From positions 41,448,063-41,512,062 of the forward strand of contig OY970832.1 in assembly GCA_963853835.1 (NCBI GenBank): DNA of 64,000 nucleotides, in the 5' to 3' direction. How positions within the stretch are numbered: the stretch's first letter is position 1; each line of letters opens with the position of its first letter. A program made the translations under genes and the position numbers. Under the pieces are notes generated by a model that worked only from the letters and a program-made list of their open reading frames with translations, was not told the origin of the DNA and ran no database searches. This stretch comes from Calendula officinalis (lineage: Eukaryota; Streptophyta; Magnoliopsida; Asterales; Asteraceae). Below, in pieces: positions 26,365-38,271 of this stretch.

Positions 26365-26694
26365 ACATTTTTCTTTACATTCACTGATGTCAAGCACTAC
26401 CTCCATTCGTTCAATCCAGCGGATAATTCCTACGGCACCTTCCGTACCATTGAACCTCATTGGGTCACAACCCAGAAATGCTTTGTACGTACATCCTTTT
26501 GGTTCATTCTCAGCTCCTCTGCCACCATTTTTGTTATTGTTCACACCGCTTCCGCCAGCGTGATTCGTACGGTTTACTTCCTAGTTATGCAAGGCAGCAA
26601 CTACTTGTTCAGAGATGAGGTTGGCGATTTGGGCTGCAGTAAGAGGGACTGGTTCTCCGTTGTTATTTTGTTGAGCAGCTCTTCAACGGGCCAT
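26365..26694 (-). pseudogene. Chromovirus gag N-terminal fragment 2
   Basis: The start codon is at 26694 on the minus strand. It has the same N-terminal Gag sequence as fragment 1, with GCTYKAFLGCDPMRFNG and WIERMEVV, and is cut off at the same codon. An in-frame TAG lies near 26582, and RRRA is changed at the start. This fragment is continuous with the leader, primer-binding site and LTR to its right (with the 2-kb array inserted), so it is the original of the pair. Confidence 0.85.
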
Positions 26695-27382
26695 GTTTGA
26701 TTTCTTGAAAACACAGTAGAAGGACATAAGATAATAGGGTAGAGAGATTATGGTTAACATGATAATATAAATGGATGCAGTGAGGACTCTTCAAAACCAA
26801 TTCAATTTACTATTTTCTAGTTCTATGTTGTGTTTTATGTTTCAATACAACAACACTGGTTGTATTCAATGGTCCTTTCAATAATCCATGACTTTGATAA
26901 TTCCACATTGTACTATGTAATTATAACAACGTTGGCCACCCATTTTTATAATATCATGGTACAATGTTTCCTCGTCATTATCACTTCATATTCTTCATTC
27001 ATGAATATGAGTTTTTCCTCCTTACTTCCATTGTACGCGGAATTCGGTGATTGTACTATCGATTCTAAGGAATTTTGGGATATTTTCTTCACATAGGATT
27101 ATAGGAATTTAGCAGTTGTGTTTACAATTTATTTTAGAGATATCCTACAGATGACGTGTGACACCTTTTGCATTTTCATTTCATGGCGTTAGAGGTTGAT
27201 GTGTAGAAGTTCAGTCGATAGTCAGACGACGAATCTTTCGAGTTTCATGATGTGTGGAATAGGAACTTAGGGTTAATGTTGCGATACTCTGTTGAGGAAC
27301 AGTGTGTGAGAAAAATATATACGTGAACGTAGTGTAGGAGGTGAATATATAATGTGTGATTTATATACGTGGTGCATGTGTA
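26695..27382 (-). other. Chromovirus leader, distal part
   Basis: Leader between gag and the primer-binding site, read on the minus strand. It resumes at 33998 after the array insertion. It ends in GTGTA (27378-27382), repeated at 33998-34002 as the target duplication of the array. The 88-codon ORF 26830-27096 is not recognised and lies on the opposite strand. Confidence 0.7.
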
Positions 27383-27997
27383 TGTTAGGGTAGAAAACCC
27401 GGTCAAACCTATTACTTTGTGAATCTGATGAACAAAGGAATATATAAGTTTAACTTATATAAATAATCTTAGTGAAACTCGTCTCATACCGAGTTGGTCG
27501 GTATCTGGTCATACTGAGTTGGTCAGTATGAGGTGATACCGAGTTCACGGACCGAGCTCCACATAGCGAGTTGGTCGATATAGTTCAGTCTCATACCGAG
27601 TTGGTCGGTATAGCTCAGTCTCATACTGAGTACACGGACCGACCAGTCCGTGAATGGTGCATTCCTTATTTGAGTAATGAATCAAATCCCTTTAATCAAG
27701 GGATGCACTTATTAGAATTGGGAGTTACATATAGAATAGGGTTAATTGTAAAACCTCTATACATTATAAATAGAGGTTTAGTCTTTAATTGTTAAGCATC
27801 CTTTTGGATCCCGGTTGATCACTTGTGTGGATCACCGGTAACCCAATTCTAAATGTAACACTTTGTGGAGTGTTCTTGGTTATTCCGCAACCAAGAACAC
27901 ATTTTATACGTTTGTGCTTAATAAGAATAATCGTATGACGTATATGATCTTGTCTTTACCGATTTTATTAACAATATATGGGTGTTTGGGTCCTACA
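27383..27997 (+). repeat. Array LTR 1
   Basis: 615 bp, TGTTAGGG to TCCTACA. The upstream part holds ATACCGA-GTTGG-TCGGTAT and ATACTGA-GTTGG-TCAGTAT palindromes (27480-27640). The TATA box at 27765-27772 is followed by a probable transcription start and R/U5. Confidence 0.92.
27751..27779 (+). promoter_or_regulatory. TATA box inside a perfect inverted repeat (array LTR 1)
   Basis: TATAAATA at 27765-27772 lies between AAACCTCTAT (27751-27760) and ATAGAGGTTT (27770-27779), a perfect 10-bp inverted repeat. It is repeated at +2000 and +6000, with single changes in some copies. In the third LTR the region reads CACTACAAATA, which damages the TATA box. Confidence 0.75.
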
Positions 27998-29382
27998 ATT
28001 GGTATCAGAGCGGTTCAAAGTTATCTACAACTTTGATGATCATATAACCCTATATATTGTTGAAGATCAAGTCTTTTCATAAAGAAGAACAATGCAGGAT
28101 TTTCGTTATATTCTGCGCACGGGTAGAAGAAATGCCGGATCTCCTTCGTTAATGGTCGAATCTGTGTGAAATTTGAACAAGAGGTTCTCAACACACCGAA
28201 ACACAGTCTGAGTGTTCAGAATTGCAATTCGAGTTTCTGGTAGAGAGATATGTATGGCGCAAAAAGTCAGATTCTATGCTTTTTATTCCTTACTTTTTGG
28301 GCAGCCATGGTAGAAAAATCAAATCTCCTTTTTCAAACATCGAATGAGCGTGAAATTGTAACTGAAGGTTCACCATAATGTGTTTAATGTTTTCACCGTT
28401 CAGATCTTCAAAAGGAATCGTTAATTAAGAGATATATATTTTTGAAGATTATTGACGAATATTTATGGTATGTTTTTAATTCTGCGCAACTGTGATAAAA
28501 CTGCTATTATATCTTTTGTAACCGTTGAATCTTCATGAATTTTGGATATGATATCCATAACACATACATTTACTCGGTATCAAAATTTCAGACTGATCAG
28601 GAACATATATTGAGAGATACATATTTTCAAAGTTGCTGGTTTTCTGATACTGAGTGTCTCATACTGAGTGGTCAGTATGAGACTGCTGTGATCGTTTCAA
28701 CCGTTGGATCCTTATGATTTATGGATATGATGTTGAAGACAGGTATAGGTATGTTGTGTAAAAAATTCATAATGATCAGAAGATTCTACATGGAGATATG
28801 ATTTTTTGAAGTTGCTGCAAAATTAGAGAAATGAAATTTTGAAAGCTGAATTTTACAAGTGAGTATGTTTCACATGTTTTTCTCTTTATAATCATATAAA
28901 ATCATCTTAAACTGAGGAAATCCATAAGTTGATTGATTATTTGGTGGGGTTTCAAGTCAAAGATAAAATATACCGAACGGTTTAATGTGAAAGTATATGA
29001 TTCAGGGGGAGAAAAACTCAATGCGATATATATTTTCTCTTAATATGAAGCTAAAGTTCTTGAAGCTAAAGTGTTCATACTAAGTTATTCAAGGGGGTAC
29101 ATGTCACATATTATTTTACAATCATTTGAATCGTTTCAAACTGAGGAAATCTACTAGTTGAATGATTCTTGGGATATGTTTCATTTCAACTCAAATATAC
29201 CGGACAGTTTAAGGAGGAGACAATGATTGTGGGGGAGAAATGTTAATGTGGCATATATTTTCTTGAAGTACTTAGTGAATAAAGAATATGAAAAGATCTC
29301 AAAAAGAAGACCATACAAGACAAGATCGTTATTATTTATTAGGTTAAACATATTCATTTGGTATCATCAGATAGGGGGAGAT
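27998..29382 (+). other. Array internal region 1
   Basis: 1,385 bp with the primer site TGGTATCAGAGC at 28000-28011 and the final AGGGGGAGA at 29373-29381. Other purine-rich G-runs occur at about 29005 (CAGGGGGAGAAAA), 29091 and 29230 (GTGGGGGAGAAA). A perfect palindrome, CTCATACTGA-GTGG-TCAGTATGAG, lies near 28658-28681. No coding region was recognised. Confidence 0.85.
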
Positions 29383-29997
29383 TGTTAGGGTAGAAAACCC
29401 GGTCAAACATATTACTTTGTGAATCTGATGAACAAAGGAATATATAAGTTTAACTTATATAAATAATCTTAGTGAAACTCGTCTCATACCGAGTTGGTCG
29501 GTATGTGGTCATACAGAGTTAGTCAGTATGAGGTGATACCGAGTTCACGGACCGAGCTCCACATAGCGAGTTGGTCGGTATAGTTCAGTCTCATACCGAG
29601 TCGGTCGGTATAGCTCAGTCTCATACTGAGTACACGGATCGACCAGTCCGTGAATGGTGCATTCCTTATTTGAGTAATGAATCAAATCCCTTTAATCAAG
29701 GGATGCACTTATTAGAATTGGGAGTTACATATAGAATAGGGTTAATTGTAAAACCTCTATACATTATAAATAGATGTTTAGTCTTTAGTTGTTAAGCATC
29801 CTTTTGGATCCCGGTTGATCACTTGTGTGGATCACCGGTAACCCAATTCTAAATGTAACACTTTGTGGAGTGTTCTTGGTTATTCCGCAACCAAGAACAC
29901 ATTTTATACGTTTGTGCTTAATAAGAATAATCGTATGACGTATATGATCTTGTCTTTACCGATTTTATTAACAATATATGGGTGGTTGGGTCCTACA
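29383..29997 (+). repeat. Array LTR 2
   Basis: Differs from LTR 1 by scattered substitutions. Shared by array units 1 and 2. Confidence 0.92.
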
Positions 29998-31382
29998 ATT
30001 GGTATCAGAGCGGTTCAAAGTTATCTACAACTTTGATGATCATATAACCCTATATATTGTTGAAGATCAAGTCTTTTCATAAAGAAGAACAATGCAGAAT
30101 TTTCGTTATATTCTGCGCACGGGTAGAAGAAATGCCGGATCTCCTTCGTTAATGGTCGAATCTGTGTGAAATTTGAACAGGAGGTTCTCAACACACCGAA
30201 ACACAGTCTGACTGTTCAGAATTGCAATTCGAGTTTCTGGTAGAGAGATATGTATGGCGCAAAAAGTCAGATTCTATGCTTTTTATTCCTTACTTTTTGG
30301 GCAGCCATGGTAGAAAAATCAAATCTCCTTCTTCAAACATCGAATGAGCGTGAAATTGTAACTGAAGGTTCACCATAATGTGTTTAATGTTTTCACCGTT
30401 CAGATCTTCAAAAGGAATCGTTAATTAAGAGATATATATTTTTGAAGATTATTGACGAATATTTATGGTATGTTTTTAATTCTGCGCAACTGTGATAAAA
30501 CTGCTATTATATCTTTTGTAACCGTTGAATCTTCATGAATTTTGGATATGATAACCATAACACATACATTTACTCGATATCAAAATTTCAGACTGATCAG
30601 GAACATATATTGAGAGATACATATTTTCAAAGTTGCTGGTTTTCTGATACTGAGTGTCTCATACTGAGTGGTCAGTATGAGACTGCTGTGATCGTTTCAA
30701 CCGTTGGATCCTTATGATTTATGGATATGATGTTGAAGACAGGTATAGGTATGTTGTGTAAAAAATTCATAATGATCAGAAGATTCTACATGGAGATATG
30801 ATTTTTTGAAGTTGCTGCAAAATTAGAGAAACGAAATTCTGAAAGCTGAATTTTACAAGTGAGTATGTTTCACATGTTTTTCTCTTTATAATCATATAAA
30901 ATCATCTTAAACTGAGGAAATCCATAAGTTGATTGATTCTTTGGTGGGGTTTCAAGTCAAAGATAAAATATACCGAACGGTTTAATGTGAAAGTATATGA
31001 TTCAGGGGGAGAAAAACTCAATGCGATATATATTTTCTCTTAATATGAAGCTAAAGTTCTTGAAGCTAAAGTGTTCATACTAAGTTATTCAAGGGGGTAC
31101 ATGTCACATATTATTTTACAATCATTTGAATTGTTTCAAACTGAGGAAATCTACTAGTTGAATGATTCTTGGGATATGTTTCATTTCAACTCAAATATAC
31201 CGGACAGTTTAAGTAGGAGACAATGATTGTGGGGGAGAAAAGTTAATGTGGCATATATTTTCTTGAAGTACTTTGTGAATAAAGAATATGAAAAGATCTA
31301 AAAAAGAAGACCATACAAGACAAGATCGTTATTATTTATTAGGTTAAACATATTCATTTGGTATCATCAGATAGGGGGAGAT
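29998..31382 (+). other. Array internal region 2
   Basis: Same layout as the first internal region, with an intact TGGTATCAGAGC primer site at 30000-30011. Unit-specific substitutions show that it is a genuine separate copy. No coding region was recognised. Confidence 0.85.
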
Positions 31383-31997
31383 TGTTAGGGTAGAAAACCC
31401 GGTCAAACATATTACTTTGTGAATCTGATGAACAAAGGAATATATAAGTTTAACTTATATAAATAATCTTAGTGAAACTCGTCTCATACCGAGTTGGTCG
31501 GTATCTGGTCATACTGAGTTGGTCAGTATGAGGTGATACCGAGTTCACGGACCGAGCTCCACATAGCGAGTTGGTCGGTATAGTTCAGTCTCATACCGAG
31601 TTGGTCGGTATAGCTCAGTCTCATACTGAGTACACGGACCGACCAGTCCGTGAATGGTGCATTCCTTATTTGAGTAATGAATCATATCCCTTTAATCAAG
31701 GGATGCACTTATTAGAATTGGGAGTTACATATAGAATAGGGTTAATTGTAAAACCTCTATACACTACAAATAGAGGTTTAGTCTTTAGTTGTTAAGCATC
31801 CTTTTGGATCCCGGTTGATCACTTGTGTGGATCACCGGTAACCCAATTCTAAATGTAACACTTTGTGGAGTGTTCTTGGTTATTCCGCAACCAAGAACAC
31901 ATTTTATACGTTTGTGCTTAATAAGAATAATCGTATGACGTATATGATCTTGTGTTTACCGATTTTATTAACAATATATGGGTGGTTGGGTCCTACA
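31383..31997 (+). repeat. Array LTR 3
   Basis: The TATA-flanking sequence is altered to CACTACAAATA near 31762-31772, so its promoter is probably weaker than those of the other three LTRs. Confidence 0.9.
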
Positions 31998-33382
31998 ATT
32001 GTTATCAGAGCGGTTCAAAGTTATCTACAACTTTGATGATCATATAACCCTATATATTGTTGAAGATCAAGTCTTTTCATAAAGAAGAACAATGCAGAAT
32101 TTTCGTTATATTCTGCGCACGGGTAGAAGAAATGCCGGATCTCCTTCGTTAATGGTCGAATCTGTGTGAAATTTGAACAGGAGGTTCTCAACACACAGAA
32201 ACACAGTCTGACCGTTCAGAATTGCAATTCAAGTTTCTGGTAGAGAGATATGTATGGTGCAAAAAGTCAGATTCTATGCTTTTTATTCCTTACTTTTTGG
32301 GCAGCCATGGTAGAAAAATCAAATCTCCTTCTTCAAACATCGAATGAGCGTGAAATTGTAACTGAAGGTTCACCATAATGTGTTTAATGTTTTCACCATT
32401 CAGATCTTCAAAAGGAATCGTTAATTAAGAGATATATATTTATAAATATTATTGACGACTATTTATGCTATGTTTTTAATTCTGCGCAACTGTGATAAAA
32501 CGGCTATTATATCTTTTGTAACCGTTGAATATTCATGAATTTTGGATATGATATCCATAACACATACATTTACTCGGTATCAAAATTTCAGACTGATCAG
32601 GAACATATATTGAGAGATACATATTTTCAAAGTTGCTGGTTTTCTGATACTGAGTGTCTCATACTGAGTGGTCAGTATGAGACTGCTGTGATCGTTTCAA
32701 CCGTTGGATCCTTATGATTTATGGATATGATGTTGAAGACAGGTATAGGTATGTTGTGTAAAAAATTCATAATGATCAGAAGATTCTACATTGAGGTATG
32801 ATTTTTTGAAGTTGCTGCAAAATTAGAGAAACGAAATTTTGAAAGCTGAATTTTACAAGTGAGTATGTTTCACATGTTTTTCTCTTTATAATCATATAAA
32901 ATCATCTTAAACTGAGGAAATCCATAAGTTGATTGATTCTTTAGTGGGGTTTCAAGTCAAAGATAAAATATACCGAACGGTTTAATGTGAAAGTATATGA
33001 TTCAGGGGGAGAAAAACTCAATGCGATATATATTTTCTCTTAATATGAAGCTAAAGTTCTTGAAGCTAAAGTGTTCATACTAAGTTATTCAAGGGGGTAC
33101 ATGTCACATATTATTTTACAATCATTTGAATCGTTTCAAACTGAGGAAATCTACTAGTTGAATGATTCTTGGGATATGTTTCATTTCAACTCAAATATAC
33201 CGGACAGTTTAAGGAGGAGTCAATGATTGTGGGGGAGAAAAGTTAATGTGTCATATATTTTATTGAAGTACTTAGTGAATAAAGAATATGAAAAGATCTC
33301 AAAAAGAAGACCATACAAGACAAGATCGTTATTATTTATTAGGTTAAACATATTCATTTGTTATCATCAGATAGGGGGAGAT
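31998..33382 (+). other. Array internal region 3
   Basis: The primer site is mutated (TTGTTATCAGAGC at 31999-32011). This is the most diverged of the three internal regions, with several changes near 32440-32530. No coding region was recognised. Confidence 0.85.
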
Positions 33383-33997
33383 TGTTAGGGTAGAAAACCC
33401 GGTCAAACCTATTACTTTGTGAATCTGATGAACAAAGGAATATATAAGTTTAACTTATATAAATAATCTTAGTGAAACTCGTCTCATACCGAGTTGGTCG
33501 GTATGTGGTCATACTGAGTTGGTCAGTATGAGGTGATACCGAGTTCACGGACCGAGCTCCACATAGCGAGTTGGTCGGTATAGTTCAGTCTCATACCGAG
33601 TTGGTCGGTATAGCTCAGTCTCATTCTGAGTACACGGATCGACCAGTCCGTGAATGGTGCATTCCTTATTTGAGTAATGAATCAAATCCCTTTAATCAAG
33701 GGATGCACTTATTAGAATTGGGAGTTACATATAGAATAGGGTTAATTGTAAAACCTCTATACATTATAAATAGAGGTTTAGTCTTTAGTTGTTAAGCATC
33801 CTTTTGGATCCCGGTTGATCACTTGTGTGGATCACCGGTAACCCAATTCTAAATGTAACACTTTGTGGAGTGTTCTTGGTTATTCCGCAACCAAGAACAC
33901 ATTTTATACGTTTGTGCTTAATAAGAATAATCGTATGACGTATATGATCTTGTCTTTACCGATTTTATTAACAATATATGGGTGGTTGGGTCCTACA
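33383..33997 (+). repeat. Array LTR 4 (right end)
   Basis: Ends at TCCTACA, directly followed by GTGTA, the right half of the target duplication. Confidence 0.92.
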
Positions 33998-34510
33998 GTG
34001 TAGAAATGATTCGGGCGATAACTCGTCACAATGCTCTTTGTATGGTATAGTAGAGTAATCAATATAGTCATTGCTCGTAGACGTTTAGTAGAAATCCTCG
34101 AATTCGTGTAAGTGATTAGTGAAGTGTTGGTAAGAAATCCGAATTCAGTTGTAGGGTACGTGGTGTAAGTTCATAATGAATAATGTAGTGTGGGGTAGTA
34201 GTTCCAAAAGTGTAGATTGTCGTGTATGTATCTAGTGGGATAAAAATATTCTACCTAAGGTAAGCATAAGGTAGGTTTAAAAACAAGTGGCCTACTTCTA
34301 AGGCATAGGTCAAATGAATGCTATGAAATGCAATTTTGTATGCAATGAGAAACTACATGACTGCAAACGTATACGAAATGCAACTCTATATGTAATGAGA
34401 CACTCGATGCCACGAAAATACTTTGACTCCAAATAGTTTTGTCCAAAAATCTTTTGCGATTATAGACTAGACTCGCTAATTCACTATAACCAATGGCTCT
34501 GATACCAATA
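33998..34510 (-). other. Chromovirus leader and primer-binding site
   Basis: Continuation of the leader left of the array. On the minus strand TGGTATCAGAGC (34507-34496) lies three bases from the LTR. This is the tRNA-iMet primer site typical of plant gypsy elements. The nearby ATTCACTATAACCAATGGCTC region and GATTATAGACTAG motif link it with the deleted leader piece at 26172-26188. Confidence 0.85.
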
Positions 34511-34776
34511 TGTCACACCCGCCAAAAATGATTTATAAAGAAAAATGGTTTGCGGAAGAACGGGCGTGCGACTATCATGAATAACACAAGCATATGATTA
34601 TCGTAGATGATAAATGTTTCAAAATCTAAATAATATTTGAAATAAAGTAGGTCACAAAATTTAATGTTTAACAAAGTATTTGAAATAAAAAAAAATGCTT
34701 TTAATAAATCGTGGCATCTTGACACATGCATGCTCGTGATCCAATGCTACTAAGACTCATGCTTCAACTTAGCTAC

Positions 34777-35456
34777 CTGAAAAACATATGAAAAATGATC
34801 AACAAGATAGTTGAGTGAATCCACAGGTTTATAGTTTGTTTTAAAATCCAAAGATTTCTGTATGCCAATAATGACATAAATTGTATAATGAAATAGTGTC
34901 TGAAAATAATTTGAAGTCCAAAATGTTCATGTGCCAACCATGGCATAAATTTTGTGATGAAATAATATTGGAAAATGATTTGCCACCACGGGTTGTAGTC
35001 TGATAATAATTGATTTGTTGAAATATTGAAACATATATAATTGTAGAAAAGCATGACTGATATCCATTAAAATGTTGACCCTAAGTCCATAACCAAAACT
35101 TCTACTCTAATAATGATGTTACTGAATCAAAGATATGCACTCCCTGATTTGATCACACTGTGGGAGGAAGAGTCTTAGCCAATGGTACCATCTGCATATC
35201 CAGGACCTAGTCGCAAGTAGCTAATGATTATGGGATGTAAGCTACATCTAAACTTAGTCTGAGCATAAGGATTGATTGTCATGGTTTAAGATAGTTTCAT
35301 CACAAGTAAAATAAATAGTCACACTAGGCTTTACTGAAACACAATGATAGACACTGTCAAAATTTATAAATATTTATAAAACAGTTGAGATGTTTTTCAC
35401 CCCAAAGTTGTAAAACAGTTAATAAAATGCGGTAAAAAGTGGGGTTGTGGAATCAC
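34777..35456 (-). other. Candidate LTR intron (minus strand)
   Basis: The donor is CAG|GTGATT at 35456 and the acceptor TTTTTCAG|GT at 34777, 680 bp apart. It is equivalent to 10841-11506; the donor is weaker here because GTGAGT has become GTGATT. Confidence 0.4.
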
Positions 35457-36130
35457 CTGATGCAAAGCTAGCAAATGCAACACGACAAATATGCAAATCT
35501 GACAATGACTTCTTATCGCCCTAAACGCATAAGAATAACAATAATGAGAGACGGCTCTATCAGCACATTTATGCTAGATGTTTCACTCCAATGATTTGTT
35601 TTTAAAATATCGTTAGGTGTGAGCGAGTTGTTGGTGACTTATTAAATGTATAGATTTTTAGTTTCCTAATAATCTCGTATTTTAAATACGTTTGCTTATA
35701 ATTATAATTCTTGATAAAAGTTTATAGTTTTATTTAATGGGTGATTACATACTTAGTATAGTGTTGGTATATTACATGGTAAATACATAGGTATTTAAAT
35801 AGTTTATACCATTAATTAATTAATTAATATAAATAAATGAATATTAAATATGTTATTTAAATAGGTATTAACAGAATAAATAAATAAATTATATTTAATA
35901 CTAGTTAAGTAAATAAATAATTAGATCAGAGAGTAAAATTAAATATATAATTAAATTATATAAGAGAAATTATGGGCTGAACTGGATACTGGGCTCATTC
36001 AATTAATGGGTTAGTTAAATAGATGGGCTGAAGGATTGTTGGGTCGGATTCATGGACTGGGCTAAATAAACTGCTTGGCTCGGTCTGCAATTGGGCCGAA
36101 TGGTGCAGGTATCAAAAATTTAAGGAAACA

Positions 36131-36206
36131 GGCGCTGTAGAGGTGATTCGAACCAGAGACCTCGCGTGTAGGGGTCATGTCCCTTACCAGCTCAGCTAGG
36201 CTCAAC
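36131..36206 (-). other. tRNA-like segment in LTR
   Basis: On the minus strand TAGCTGAGCTGGTAAGG (A box-like) is followed by GGTTCGAATCA (B box-like), ending near CAGCGCC. It is the homologue of 10221-10292 at the same LTR position and strand. Both box matches are better here than in the solo LTR, but a full cloverleaf does not fold convincingly by eye. Confidence 0.5.
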
Positions 36207-37326
36207 TTCTACTTTAAATCACGAATTTTGAATAAAAACTAATCGAAAATGTGGCTGGTTTCAGAAGATGATATGAACAGAGGCTGTTTTGGTTTCCGGT
36301 CAGCTTGAATTATTTTCAAATATTAATTAAGGTATAAAAATTTATGTTTGACCATATTTAATTACCAAAACAGTAGGAGTGATTCATCAAACATAAACAT
36401 AAGATTTAAAGCTAAAAATCAAGGAAAAAGATCAAAAGAGATGAAGAACATTAACCAAATTTTGTGGAGGGTTTTTAGAGTGTTTCTTGGTTTCGTCGGA
36501 AGATGTTGTTGCCGGAAACTGGTTGCTTTCGCCGGAAGTCTTGAACAGCTCGCCTGATCGTGGGTGCAAACTAAAACGTGAAGGGAGGAGATGTGGTGGT
36601 TTTCTGGTTTGTTGACGAGAGAGAGTGAGACACGATATGGGGTTTATGGATTTTAAAGGAGATAGAGATTAGTTCAAATATAAAATTCGGATAGGTAGTT
36701 GAAAAAAAAAAGATGGGTAGACGTGAACATGGGGAAAAGTAGCCACATTGTTGGGTTTTATTATTATTATTTTATTTTTATTTGTATTTTTAATTTTATT
36801 TTTTTAAAAGAATTAGGCATTACTTTATACGTGGGTACCAGTAACCTTGTCTGATAAAATACTTTTAATCGGGGTTTTACTTGGTTTTTGATTGTGATCA
36901 TTTACTGATAAAAATAAAACACTTCTGACATATATTTAATTGTTTTCAATAGTCTCATATTGTACTGAGAAATTAATTATTATTACTTGTATATTTAATT
37001 GTCTAGGACGTTTTGCATTGTTTTTTTTTTACCAAAGCATTTGGTTGAACAAATGCTTTCCTATGAAATATAAAACTTTATATTTTCGATTCGATTTTGT
37101 TTTTATTGATAAGTCACAAACTCGTTAAATGCGCATCTATAATTGTATGAGACACAGACAACTGATTTGTGCATAACGAATGTCTGTACTACCTACGCAT
37201 GATATTAGTGTTTTTGCTAGACTAAAATGATGAAATGAATGCATTCTTAAATGAGATGATTGTTCTATAATAAAATTTGGTCACAATAAATGTCGGTTCA
37301 AGTACCCGAATTCTAGGGTTGTCACA

Positions 37327-38271
37327 ATAACCATGACCCTTGAACCATTATAACCAGTAGATGTCCATAACTCATACTGATGGCACTTGAACCATTATAA
37401 CCACTAGATGTCCATAACTCATACCGGTGGCCCTTGAACCTTTATAACTAATAGCCATGACCAATAGCCTGTAGATATCCATTTTACAAGTAATAGGTGT
37501 CCATCACCCATCACCATGGCCCTTGAACCATTTTAACCACTAGATGTTCATAACTCATACCGATGGCACTTGAACCATTATAACTACTAGCCATGACCAA
37601 TAGCCTATAGATATCCATTTTACAAGTTATATGTGTCCATAACCTATAACCATGGCCCTTGAACCATTTTAACCACTAGATGTTCATAACTCATACCAAT
37701 GGCACTTGAACCATTATAACTACTATCCATGACCAATAGCCTATAGATATCCATTTTACAAGTTATAGATGTCCATAACCCATAACCATGGCCCTTGAAC
37801 CATTATGACATGTAGATGTCCATAACTCATACTGATGGCCGTTGAACCATTATAACAACTAGATGTCCATAACTCATACTGATGGCCCTTGAACCTTAAT
37901 AAATACTAGCCATGACCAATAGCCTATAGATATTCATTTTACAAGTAATAGGTGTCCATAACCCATAAGTCCATAACCACGGCCCTTGAACCATTATAAC
38001 CACTAGAGGTCCATAACTCATACCGATGGCCCTTGAACCATTATAACTACTACCCATGACCAATACCCTTTAGATATCCATTTTACAAGTAATAGGTGTC
38101 CATAACCCATAACCATGGCCCTTGAACCATTTTAAACACTAGATGTCCATAACTCATACCGATGGTCCTTAAACCATTATAACTACTAGCCATGACCAAT
38201 AGCCTATAGATATCGATTTTACAAGTTATAGGTGTCCATAAACCATAACCATGGCCCTTGAACCATTATAA
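37327..38271. repeat. satellite block 6
   Basis: About seven units. Their order of variants parallels 8285-9066 and then continues into sequence like 558-720, with no LTR between. This block therefore represents the pre-insertion (empty-site) arrangement of the solo LTR locus. It ends at an abrupt fusion to a chromovirus LTR at CCCAAATTTTGACACG. Confidence 0.92.

Larger units (their letters stand above)
27383..33997 (+). mobile_element. Tandem array of a non-coding copia-type LTR element (2,000-bp period)
   Basis: Four 615-bp LTRs alternate with three 1,385-bp internal regions at exactly 2,000-bp spacing. LTRs run TGTTAGGG...CCTACA. Each internal region starts ATTGGTATCAGAGC, a tRNA-iMet primer site, and ends in AGATAGGGGGAGAT, a polypurine tract. 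GTGTA flanks the whole array once on each side, so it grew from a single insertion. No retroelement protein domain is present; the longest shared ORFs (74 and 60 codons) are unrecognised. It is a LARD/TRIM-type parasite that must be moved by another element's proteins. The SIRE-like element at 54987 is a candidate because LTR motifs are shared. It is inserted in the leader of a minus-strand chromovirus. Confidence 0.92.
34511..37326 (-). mobile_element. Complete 5' LTR of the minus-strand chromovirus
   Basis: The 2,816-bp LTR is the reverse complement of the family at 9067-11775. On the minus strand it begins TGTGACAACCC (37326) and ends GGGTGTGACA (34511). It adjoins the primer-binding site on the inner side and satellite on the outer side, where ATAAC follows. 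Downstream gag survives only as fragments. The 93- and 72-codon ORFs within are not recognised. Confidence 0.88.

Noticed and set aside
27571..27795. 74-codon ORF recurring every 2,000 bp (with a 60-codon ORF at 28535)
   Set aside because: It covers LTR promoter palindromes and the TATA region; recurrence is due to the array.
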